Source of the DNA: JBBAFM01 sp041655415
GTDB taxonomy: Bacteria; Bacillota; Clostridia; Peptostreptococcales; JAAYPU01
Assembly (NCBI GenBank): GCA_964429195.1
Contig: CAYSBC010000079.1
Location: 1-6,912, forward strand
DNA: 6,912 nt
Reading direction: 5' to 3'
The first letter of the stretch is position 1. Each line of letters starts with the position of its first letter. The notes beneath the pieces are model-generated. The model was not told the DNA's origin and made no database searches. It worked only from the letters and a program-made list of their open reading frames with translations. Position numbers and translations under genes: made by a program. Of the stretch, positions 1 to 5,988 are shown one piece after another.

Positions 1-2
1 CC

Positions 3-248
3 ATTAAGACCCAAACTTATGAAACCTATATGATTGATTGGTCTAATGGTGCTGCAGGTTTTCATAAAATATTATTAGAATACTCGACGATACTACCCGA
101 TATACAAAACAAAGTATTATTTTCAAAAAAAAGATTAGTCGAATTGATAGCAAAAAAGGAAAAGACTATTAAAAGGAAAAATAACAAACCATTATCCAAT
201 GAGGAATTAATAGAAATAAGAAATATCCTCAATAACATGGAATTGTAA
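3..248 (+). CDS. C-terminal fragment of an unrecognised protein, cut by the left edge
   Basis: The reading frame is open from the first complete codon (base 3) to a TAA at 246-248. An ATG occurs at 30, but no Shine-Dalgarno sequence precedes it and the nine codons before it are also open, so this is more likely the end of a longer gene than a 72-residue protein. The visible part begins with a mixed stretch containing MIDWSNGAAGFHK, then a leucine/isoleucine-rich segment, then a very basic, lysine-rich helix-like stretch (about residues 40-55 counted from the ATG), and ends in an acidic helical tail. I see no membrane segment and no catalytic motif, and I do not recognise the family. The basic region could contact nucleic acid, but that is only a guess from composition. 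A probable terminator follows at 315-340, so this gene ends its own transcription unit. Confidence 0.5.
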   Translation: MKTQTYETYMIDWSNGAAGFHKILLEYSTILPDIQNKVLFSKKRLVELIAKKEKTIKRKNNKPLSNEELIEIRNILNNMEL

Positions 249-314
249 TCAAAAGCGTGAACCGAACAAGGCCTTACATATCGTAGTTGGCCCTCATTTG
301 TAGATTTCTACTGC

Positions 315-340
315 AAAGGATTCATTTGGATTCTTTTTTT
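315..340 (+). terminator. Probable weak Rho-independent terminator
   Basis: Bases 315-323 (AAAGGATTC) can pair with 328-336 (GGATTCTTT) around an ATTT loop. This gives nine pairs, two of them G-U, and the 3' arm runs into seven T at 334-340. The stem is AU-rich and therefore weak, but the hairpin plus T-tract geometry is right, and it lies between the end of the left-edge gene and the next ribosome binding site. Strand and role are inferred from this geometry. Confidence 0.5.
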
Positions 341-396
341 ATGTCCATTTTCAACGAAACAACTCTCTGTGCATAGGATGTATTACTTTATATTTT

Positions 397-403
397 GGAG
401 GTG
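397..403 (+). promoter_or_regulatory. Ribosome binding site fixing the TTG start of the amidase gene
   Basis: GGAGGTG, six nucleotides before TTG at 410. An in-frame TAG at 404-406 rules out any start further upstream, and the next in-frame ATG (codon 54) would remove the catalytic cysteine, so the TTG is the start. Confidence 0.85.
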
Positions 404-409
404 TAGGAT

Positions 410-913
410 TTGTCAAATTTAAAGCAGATTTCCTATAACAGAGAAGATGTGGTCCGTTATGCTCATACTTGGGCTTTTGGGAGGAATCCGCGTTATTACG
501 ATTTTAAAGGCATTGGTGGTGATTGCACCAATTTTGCATCCCAATGTTTATTTGCGGGAGCAAAAGTCATGAATTATACGCCTACCCTGGGATGGTATTA
601 TAATCATTTAAACGATAGAGCACCTGCTTGGACCTCCGTTAATTATTTTCATCAATTTTTAATCAATAATAAAGGTGTGGGCCCTTATGGTTCAGAGGTA
701 GCCATAAACCAGATTGAGGAAGGTGACTTTATTCAGCTTATGATTAGCAAGGCCGTCTTCCAGCATACCTTAATCGTTGTTTCAGTAGGAAAAAATCCTC
801 ATCCGAACAACATCTTGGTGGCTGCCCATACCTTTGATGCAGATAACAGGCCATTATCTACCTATGCTGTTAATGGAATCCGTTTTATCCATATAGATGG
901 TGTAAGGCGATAG
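410..913 (+). CDS. Amidase_6-type putative cysteine amidase/peptidase
   Basis: A 167-residue protein that resembles the Amidase_6 family (putative amidase domain), papain-like hydrolases found mainly in Firmicutes. The family hallmarks are visible: an N-terminal YNREDVVRYAHTWA helix, NPRYYDF, the nucleophile motif GGDCTNFASQ (Cys39), MNY followed by GWYYN (61-65), the AWTSVNYFHQFL helix (73-84), GDFIQL (105-110), and histidines at QHTLIVV (His119) and AAHTFDADNRP (His140). By analogy Cys39 is the nucleophile and His119 the general base. The domain fills nearly the whole protein. There is no signal peptide or membrane segment, so as drawn the protein is cytosolic, although relatives are often secreted. 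The substrate is unknown; cell-wall or peptide amide bonds are the usual suggestion. The next gene, a membrane protease, is 73 nt downstream but has its own promoter. Confidence 0.85.
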   Translation: MSNLKQISYNREDVVRYAHTWAFGRNPRYYDFKGIGGDCTNFASQCLFAGAKVMNYTPTLGWYYNHLNDRAPAWTSVNYFHQFLINNKGVGPYGSEVAINQIEEGDFIQLMISKAVFQHTLIVVSVGKNPHPNNILVAAHTFDADNRPLSTYAVNGIRFIHIDGVRR

Positions 914-931
914 GAGTCACGCTATTGACTC
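914..931 (+). other. Stem-loop overlapping the next promoter
   Basis: GAGTCA (914-919) and TGACTC (926-931) form a perfect six-pair stem with a CGCTAT loop, starting at the base after the amidase stop codon. A short TTTT (934-937) follows, so it could act as a feeble terminator. Its 3' arm also contains most of the -35 box of the downstream promoter. Which role applies, if any, cannot be told from sequence. Confidence 0.35.
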
Positions 932-952
932 GATTTTAGGGGATGTTATACT
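925..952 (+). promoter_or_regulatory. Strong sigma-A-type promoter with extended -10
   Basis: The -35 box is TTGACT (925-930) and the -10 box TATACT (947-952), each matching consensus at 5 of 6 positions. They are separated by 16 nt, with a TGn extension (944-946) directly before the -10. Transcription should begin near 959-960, giving a leader of about 27 nt before the TTG start of the CPBP gene. It is the best-looking promoter in the window. Confidence 0.7.
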
Positions 953-974
953 AAAATTATTGATGACATAACTT

Positions 975-980
975 TGGAGG
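975..980 (+). promoter_or_regulatory. Ribosome binding site fixing the TTG start of the CPBP gene
   Basis: TGGAGG, six nucleotides before TTG at 987. An in-frame TAA at 969-971 closes the frame upstream, and the next in-frame ATG (codon 27) would delete the first membrane helix. Confidence 0.85.
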
Positions 981-986
981 TTTATC

Positions 987-1664
987 TTGAAATCGGGCAA
1001 ATTAATTTATATCAGTATAGCAACAATCATAACGGTGGCCCTCTTGTATTTTTTTGATCAGGTCATGCAGGTCAACTATTTGACGAAGGTAAGTATCAAG
1101 CTGTTTCTTTTTAGCCTCTTCCCAGCAATTTATATTGTGAAAACAGGAAGCAATGTTATTCGAGATTCCCTGAAAAACAGAAATAGAAAAGGAAGAGGCT
1201 TAAGTATCCTTTTGGGGATTGCTCTGTTTCTTATTATCCTTTTAGCGTATTTTATAGCCAGAGAATTGATGGATATTCATGTCATCCTTGGCGAATTTGA
1301 GGAAAAATATAAAATTGACAGCCGAAGCATTCTTTATTACGGGCTCTATATAACCTTTATTAATTCTTTATTGGAGGAATTCTTTTTCAGGGGATTTATC
1401 TTTTTAAACATAATCAAACTTGGATTTAGAAAAACAGCCTATATTATCAGTTCACTGGCTTTTTCTGTCTATCATATAGCCAATTATAAAAATTGGTTTT
1501 CAGTGGAGCTTTTTTTGTTGGCAAGTTTGGGCTTGTTTATAGGTGGGTGTATCTTTAATGCCCTGGATGAAAAAGATCATTCTTTTTTTAACAGTTGGTT
1601 TGTCCATATATGTGCGGATGTAGCCATTGTTTTAATTGGATTGATTATTTTTGATTTTTTTTAG
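987..1664 (+). CDS. CPBP (CAAX/Abi) family intramembrane metalloprotease
   Basis: A 225-residue, very hydrophobic protein with about seven to eight membrane helices (roughly 7-23, 34-51, 71-91, 117-129, 135-146, 152-168, 174-191 and 206-224). The CPBP signature is complete: EEFFFR (Glu130, Glu131, Arg135), FSVYH (Phe159 to His163) and HICAD (His207, Asp211). In the family these glutamates and histidines sit inside the membrane and support peptidase activity. Members process prenylated proteins in eukaryotes; in bacteria they act in bacteriocin immunity and maturation, or in cleavage of membrane-bound regulators. A basic loop at 60-70 (KNRNRKGR) should be cytoplasmic. The gene has its own promoter (925-952), and its stop lies 55 nt before an ECF sigma gene with no clear terminator between. 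Proximity to a sigma/anti-sigma pair suggests a role in anti-sigma proteolysis, but the substrate is not shown by sequence. Confidence 0.92.
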   Translation: MKSGKLIYISIATIITVALLYFFDQVMQVNYLTKVSIKLFLFSLFPAIYIVKTGSNVIRDSLKNRNRKGRGLSILLGIALFLIILLAYFIARELMDIHVILGEFEEKYKIDSRSILYYGLYITFINSLLEEFFFRGFIFLNIIKLGFRKTAYIISSLAFSVYHIANYKNWFSVELFLLASLGLFIGGCIFNALDEKDHSFFNSWFVHICADVAIVLIGLIIFDFF

Positions 1665-1674
1665 AGTACAATTA

Positions 1675-1683
1675 TGATATACT
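1675..1683 (+). promoter_or_regulatory. Probable extended -10 promoter of the ECF sigma operon
   Basis: TGATATACT contains a TGn extension followed by TATACT (1678-1683, 5 of 6 matches). No good -35 lies at the right distance; only a T-run occupies 1655-1660. Extended -10 promoters can work with a weak -35. Transcription would start near 1690, leaving a leader of about 30 nt. I saw no AAC/CGT-type ECF autoregulatory promoter here. Confidence 0.45.
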
Positions 1684-1719
1684 TTATACGTCATTCAGGA
1701 ATCATCAAAGGGGGGTGGA

Positions 1720-2301
1720 ATGATGTCGTCAGAAGAAAAATTGTTGCTCAAACAGGCAATAGATGGTGATATACAAAGCTTTGAATTGCTTATTCAAAAG
1801 TACCAAAGAAAAGCATACAATATAGCTTATAGGTATATGGGAAATGAACAAGATGCCATGGACGCATTACAAGATGCGCTGGTTAAAATATATAAATCTT
1901 TGAAAAATTTTAGAGAGGAGAGCAGTTTTTATACCTGGTTATATACTATCGTTTCGAATACATGTAAAGATGAGCTTCGAAAACGGAATAAACTGGACAA
2001 GATAACAAGCATGACAAGTTATGCGGATAATGAAAGTGGAGAAGTATTGGATATAAAAGATGAATCCAATATTCCGGAGAAGCTATTAGAAAATAAAGAA
2101 TACCGGCAGCTGCTCCTTCATGCATTGAATCAGTTAACCCTCGAGCACAAAGAAGTCATTATATTAAGAGACGTACAAGGTTTTTCCTATGAAGAAATAT
2201 CTGAAATTTTAGTTTGTACCATAGGAACAGTAAAATCACGGATAAGCCGAGGACGACAAAAACTTAGGGAAGTAGTTACTGGGATTATGGAACAAAATTA
2301 A
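1720..2301 (+). CDS. ECF-type RNA polymerase sigma factor (sigma-70 family, SigW/RpoE-like)
   Basis: A 193-residue protein of typical length for an extracytoplasmic-function sigma factor: it has only regions 2 and 4. Region 2 (about 21-91) contains the DAMDALQDALVKIYKSL core-binding helices and the -10-recognition segment with FYTWLYTIVSNTCKDELRK (70-88). A variable acidic linker (100-125) follows. Region 4 (about 127-184) ends in the -35-recognising helix-turn-helix FSYEEISEILVCTIGTVKSR and RISRGRQKLR. It directs RNA polymerase to a small regulon, usually envelope stress or defence genes. Tandem ATG codons at 1720 and 1723 follow an unusual G-rich ribosome binding site, AAAGGGGGGTGG (1707-1718); spacing slightly favours the second ATG, which would remove one residue. 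The anti-sigma gene starts 37 nt downstream, so the two are almost certainly cotranscribed. Target promoters cannot be deduced from this window. Confidence 0.97.
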   Translation: MMSSEEKLLLKQAIDGDIQSFELLIQKYQRKAYNIAYRYMGNEQDAMDALQDALVKIYKSLKNFREESSFYTWLYTIVSNTCKDELRKRNKLDKITSMTSYADNESGEVLDIKDESNIPEKLLENKEYRQLLLHALNQLTLEHKEVIILRDVQGFSYEEISEILVCTIGTVKSRISRGRQKLREVVTGIMEQN

Positions 2302-2338
2302 AGTATTTCAGTCTGAACATATAGAAAGGAGTGGTATC

Positions 2339-3220
2339 ATGAATTGTAATGATGTAATAAACAATATTTCACTTTATATAGATGAACAATTAGAACCGGA
2401 CCAGTCGGAAGAAATAAGAATGCACCTCAATTCTTGCAGTGCATGTTTCCATGTATATGAGCAACTTCTGATTAACAAAGAAACACTAAACCAAGTTCCT
2501 AGTTTACCACTGCCTGCTGGATTTCAGGAAAGCCTTCACGATAGATTAATCATGGAGAAGAAAAGTAATCACGCTAAGAAATGGAAAAGATACGGTTTGA
2601 TTGCAGCACTCTTTCTCATCGGATTAGTATCTGTTTTACAAAAGGATTTGATATTGGATAAGGTGGGCCTAGGTAAAGGCCAAGAGAATATTGATCATTA
2701 TAGAATGTTAGCAAGTCATGATGAAAAGGACTCTTCTATGGATGTAACTCCAGTCGATCCGGGTAGCACGGGCGATAGATTCTTTACTATGTCGGATAAT
2801 TCAGCAGAAAACTCTGAAAAGAGCATTGTATCGAGAACAGCGCCGGAAGAGGAACAGCAACATAATATAATGAGCCCCATGACTTCTGTTTTAAGAGATG
2901 AGCACATAGATGCACAGGAGGAAGAAATTGCCCAGGGCAGTATTGCTATGATCATTCAAGACAGTATGGATAACCTATCCGACTATTTAGATAAATACAC
3001 TGGACCCACAAATATAGGGGAGAAAATATTTGAAGCCGCACTGGATTCTGCTACCCCTGAGTTAGAAATCAGTGTTCCTATGGAAGAATTTGATAGTGTC
3101 TTTAATTTTATAGCAGAATATGAGAAGACGGTGGATTACATGCAATTGGAAAGTTCTAATGACTTGGTGATTTACAAGAATAAGGAAAATACAATTATCA
3201 TCATTATCGACAAATATTAA
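2339..3220 (+). CDS. Membrane-anchored zinc-finger (ZAS/zf-HC2) anti-sigma factor
   Basis: A 293-residue, single-pass membrane protein. The N-terminal cytoplasmic domain (1-about 45) is an anti-sigma zinc finger: Cys3, then MHLNSCSAC with His29, Cys33 and Cys36, the HxxxCxxC arrangement of RsrA/ChrR/RsiW-type factors. One hydrophobic helix (about 85-100), preceded by the basic KKWKRY, gives an N-in/C-out topology. Residues 101-200 form a polar, acidic, probably disordered linker. The C-terminal part (about 200-293) looks folded, with an ELEISVPMEEFDSVFNFIAE segment and a strand-rich end (NTIIIIIDKY), and may be the sensor domain. It faintly recalls DUF4349-like modules, which I cannot confirm. 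There is no cysteine after Cys36. AAAGGAG (2325-2331) lies seven nt before the ATG. Its partner is the sigma factor encoded just upstream, which it should sequester until proteolysis or a conformational change releases it. Confidence 0.9.
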   Translation: MNCNDVINNISLYIDEQLEPDQSEEIRMHLNSCSACFHVYEQLLINKETLNQVPSLPLPAGFQESLHDRLIMEKKSNHAKKWKRYGLIAALFLIGLVSVLQKDLILDKVGLGKGQENIDHYRMLASHDEKDSSMDVTPVDPGSTGDRFFTMSDNSAENSEKSIVSRTAPEEEQQHNIMSPMTSVLRDEHIDAQEEEIAQGSIAMIIQDSMDNLSDYLDKYTGPTNIGEKIFEAALDSATPELEISVPMEEFDSVFNFIAEYEKTVDYMQLESSNDLVIYKNKENTIIIIIDKY

Positions 3221-3226
3221 ATGACC

Positions 3227-3255
3227 TTGATAGGCAGATTAATAGGAGATAGGAT
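3227..3255 (+). promoter_or_regulatory. Probable sigma-A promoter for polA
   Basis: TTGATA (3227-3232; 5/6) and TAGGAT (3250-3255; 4/6) are separated by the ideal 17 nt. Transcription would start near 3262, about 35 nt before the polA ATG. It lies wholly in the 76-nt gap after the anti-sigma stop, so polA can be expressed separately from the sigma operon, although no terminator blocks readthrough. Confidence 0.5.
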
Positions 3256-3296
3256 GAAGTAAGCGGCTAAAATAAATAGAATTAAAGGAAAAATAA

Positions 3297-5969
3297 ATGG
3301 AAAATAAGGATAATAAAAAATTAATTGTTATTGATGGGAACAGTCTGATTAACAGAGCCTATTATGCCATGAGGCCTTTAACTAATAAGCATGGGTTACA
3401 TACACATGCTATATTTGGCTTTGTCAGAATGTTAAATAGGGTTATTCAGGATTATTGTCCTGAATATATTATTGTGGCTTTTGATAAGAAAGCTCCTACC
3501 TTTAGGCATGCTGAGTATAATTTATATAAAGCGACAAGAAAGGGCATGCCTGTGGAATTGGCTGAGCAAGTACCTGTTTTAAAGGAATTGCTTGGGGCCA
3601 TGAACATAGCTATGGTTGAACTTGAGGGTTTTGAGGCAGATGATTTAATAGGAACAATCGTTAAACGGGGCGAAGAAAGTGACTTAAAACCTATTGTAAT
3701 CACCGGTGACAGAGATGCTTTACAATTGACCTCTCATATCACAGATGTCTTGCTCACGAAAAAAGGAGTAAGTGAACTGGAAACCTATAATCAACAAATA
3801 TTTGAAGAAAAATACAACATTACGCCTGAACAATTTGTTGATTTAAAAGGCTTGATGGGTGATAGTTCGGATAATATTCCCGGGGTTCCCGGCATAGGTG
3901 AAAAAACGGGTTTGAAACTCATTCAAGAGTTTGGTTCTATCAATGAGTTATTACAGAGGTCTCATGAAATCAAGAACGCTAAGCAACGTGAAAAAATTGA
4001 GGAAAATGCCCAGCTTGCTTTGATGAGCCGCAGATTGGCGGAAATCAACACCCATGTTCCTATCGACATCGACTTTGAGGCCTGTGGATTTAAAAATCCG
4101 GATACTGAAAAAATAGTTGAAATATACAGTCAGTTAGAATTTTATAGTCTTTTAGATAAACTTAATAATAGCAGCGATATAAAAAAAAGTGATGAGTTAG
4201 CCGATGAAATAGAGAGGGTTAATAAGCATATTATCACTAAGATGGAAGAATTTAACCAAATTTCAGGTATTTTAAATCAACAAGAAAAAGTCATACTCCA
4301 TGTATGTTCTGACTATAATCATCTGGATACTGAAAATATGACTGCCGTGACTATGCTAGCAGGCGATGAATATGTCTATTTTGATATGTCCAATAGGGAG
4401 CTTGTTGATGCTGTCGTATCCTTTATCCAGAAGAATGAGCTGCTTATCATCGGGCATGATTGTAAGGCGAGCATTCTTTCTCTTATGAAGTTGGGAATGA
4501 AGGATTTTTCATTAGCCTTTGATACGGCCATAGCTCAATACCTTATTCAGCCGGAACGACCGAGCTATGAGATTGAATCCTTAGCCTTAGAGTATCTTAA
4601 TATCAACTTAACAGAGGCAGATTCAGAAGAAGAACAACTGAATTTGTTTTCTGGTGCCTTGAAAACCAATTTTGAATGGGATTTAAAAAGATCCCTTGTC
4701 ATTAAAAAACTGCAACTCTTACTTGAAGAGAAGCTTATAGAGGATGATTTAGAGAAATTATATTATACCATTGAATTGCCTTTAATAGAGATTTTAGCCC
4801 GTATGGAATACCATGGATTTCTTGTTAATAAAAATGAACTGACCATGAATTCAGCAAAATTATCTACAAAAATTGATATTCTCACAGAAGATATATTTCG
4901 ATTGGCAGGTGAAGAATTTAATATCAATTCTCCAAAGCAACTGGGAGTTATTTTATTTGAAAAACTAAATCTGCCCTTTGGGAAGAAAACAAAAACCGGT
5001 TACTCTACGGGAATTGACATCTTAGAAAAACTGGAAAAAAAGCATGAAATCATTCCATACATTATAGAATACCGAACCTTGGCTAAATTAAAAAGTACCT
5101 ACGCAGATGGCCTAGTTAACTTTATCAATAAAAATACACAAAAGATTCATGCTCACTTCAATCAAACGGTAACAAGCACGGGAAGAATAAGCTGCACGGA
5201 ACCCAACCTGCAAAATATTCCTATCAAACAGGAGGAAGGCAGGTTGCTTCGAAAAGCTTTTATAAAAGAAAATAAGCATATCCTGGTTGGGGCAGACTAT
5301 TCTCAAATTGAGTTAAGGATTTTGGCTCATTTATCCAAGGATCCTTCTTTGATTGAAGCTTTTCATCAAGATATGGATATTCATAGGGCTACTGCGGCAA
5401 GGGTATTTAATGTAGAACCGGAAAATGTGACCAGTCTGCAAAGGAACAATGCAAAAGCTGTTAATTTTGGTGTTATCTACGGCATGAGTGATTATGGACT
5501 TTCTGAAAACCTTCACATTAGCAGAAAAGAAGCAGGACAATATATCACCGAATATTTTAATAAATATACTATGGTGAAGTGTTTTATGGATGAAAGCATC
5601 AAAAATTGTAAAGAGAAGGGGTACGTAACCACTTTAATGAATAGAAAAAGATATATTCCGGAGATTTACTCTAAGAATTTTAATATTCGGTCCATGGGTG
5701 AGAGGCTTGCTATGAACACACCTATACAGGGAAGTGCAGCGGATTTAATTAAGAAAGCCATGGTTGATGTTTTTGCTGCACTCAAGAGTAACCGATTAAA
5801 AGCCAAATTAATCTTGCAAGTTCATGATGAGCTGATACTACAGGTGCCTGAGGACGAAGTAGCTATCGTGAAAGAATTGTTAAAAGAAAAGATGGAATCA
5901 GCAGTTCAATTAAGAGTGCCCTTAAAAGTTGATTTAAATAGTGCTGATAACTGGTACGATTTAAAATAG
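3297..5969 (+). CDS. polA: DNA polymerase I
   Basis: An 890-residue family A polymerase for Okazaki-fragment maturation and repair synthesis. The 5' nuclease domain (about 1-290) keeps its metal ligands: Asp13 in IDGNS, Asp63 in AFDKK, EADD (113-116), GDRD (Asp138, Asp140) and GDSSDNIPG (Asp189, Asp192), then the helix-hairpin-helix GVPGIGEKTG. The middle domain (about 310-490) corresponds to the 3'-5' exonuclease, but the DxE, Asp424- and Asp501-equivalent carboxylates of E. coli Pol I are not recognisable (Ser392 appears to replace Asp424), so proofreading is predicted to be lost, as in Bacillus Pol I. The polymerase domain (about 495-890) is intact: motif A VGADYSQIE (Asp667), O-helix RNNAKAVNFGVIYG (Arg716, Lys720, Phe724, Tyr728) and motif C QVHDE (His843, Asp844, Glu845). 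Phe724 matches E. coli Phe762, which disfavours dideoxynucleotides. AAAGGA lies seven nt before the ATG, and an in-frame TAA abuts the start codon. coaE follows after 19 nt. Confidence 0.99.
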   Translation: MENKDNKKLIVIDGNSLINRAYYAMRPLTNKHGLHTHAIFGFVRMLNRVIQDYCPEYIIVAFDKKAPTFRHAEYNLYKATRKGMPVELAEQVPVLKELLGAMNIAMVELEGFEADDLIGTIVKRGEESDLKPIVITGDRDALQLTSHITDVLLTKKGVSELETYNQQIFEEKYNITPEQFVDLKGLMGDSSDNIPGVPGIGEKTGLKLIQEFGSINELLQRSHEIKNAKQREKIEENAQLALMSRRLAEINTHVPIDIDFEACGFKNPDTEKIVEIYSQLEFYSLLDKLNNSSDIKKSDELADEIERVNKHIITKMEEFNQISGILNQQEKVILHVCSDYNHLDTENMTAVTMLAGDEYVYFDMSNRELVDAVVSFIQKNELLIIGHDCKASILSLMKLGMKDFSLAFDTAIAQYLIQPERPSYEIESLALEYLNINLTEADSEEEQLNLFSGALKTNFEWDLKRSLVIKKLQLLLEEKLIEDDLEKLYYTIELPLIEILARMEYHGFLVNKNELTMNSAKLSTKIDILTEDIFRLAGEEFNINSPKQLGVILFEKLNLPFGKKTKTGYSTGIDILEKLEKKHEIIPYIIEYRTLAKLKSTYADGLVNFINKNTQKIHAHFNQTVTSTGRISCTEPNLQNIPIKQEEGRLLRKAFIKENKHILVGADYSQIELRILAHLSKDPSLIEAFHQDMDIHRATAARVFNVEPENVTSLQRNNAKAVNFGVIYGMSDYGLSENLHISRKEAGQYITEYFNKYTMVKCFMDESIKNCKEKGYVTTLMNRKRYIPEIYSKNFNIRSMGERLAMNTPIQGSAADLIKKAMVDVFAALKSNRLKAKLILQVHDELILQVPEDEVAIVKELLKEKMESAVQLRVPLKVDLNSADNWYDLK

Positions 5970-5977
5970 CAGTATGT

Positions 5978-5983
5978 GGAGGT
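5978..5983 (+). promoter_or_regulatory. Ribosome binding site fixing the GTG start of coaE
   Basis: GGAGGT, five nt before GTG at 5989. An in-frame TAA at 5983-5985 excludes earlier starts, and the P-loop begins only a few codons after the GTG, so no later start is possible. Confidence 0.85.
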
Positions 5984-5988
5984 AAAAA

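Larger units (their letters stand above)
249..409. other. Intergenic spacer before the amidase gene
   Basis: This 161-nt gap holds the terminator at 315-340 and the leader of the amidase gene. A small GTAG/CTAC stem (300-303 with 308-311) lies just before the terminator hairpin and may fold as part of it. The best promoter I can find is poor: TCAACG (351-356), 17 nt, TAGGAT (374-379), matching the sigma-A consensus at 3/6 and 4/6 positions. Nothing in the spacer codes for protein as far as I can see. Confidence 0.4.

Noticed and set aside
277..304. GGCC repeated about 15 nt apart, considered as a stem-loop or site-specific element.
   Set aside because: Only four pairs can form around a large loop, so it is not distinguishable from chance.
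298..314. TTGTAGATTTCTACTGC resembles the pieces of a Cas12a CRISPR direct repeat (ATTTCTAC and GTAGAT).
   Set aside because: The two pieces are in the reverse order to a Cas12a repeat, occur only once, and no spacer-repeat pattern or cas gene is present. They form a small hairpin beside the terminator.
1641..1664. T-rich end of the CPBP gene, considered as a terminator.
   Set aside because: There is no GC-containing hairpin before the T-run, and the T-run encodes the phenylalanine-rich C-terminus.
2716..2955. Minus-strand open frame of 79 codons inside the anti-sigma gene.
   Set aside because: It lies wholly within a well-supported gene, has serine/cysteine-rich shadow composition and no recognisable domain.
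3452..3703. Minus-strand open frame of 83 codons inside polA.
   Set aside because: It is antisense to the conserved 5' nuclease domain with no family resemblance; a shadow frame.
5112..5540. Two minus-strand open frames inside the polymerase domain of polA.
   Set aside because: Both are antisense to highly conserved polymerase motifs and have no features of real proteins.
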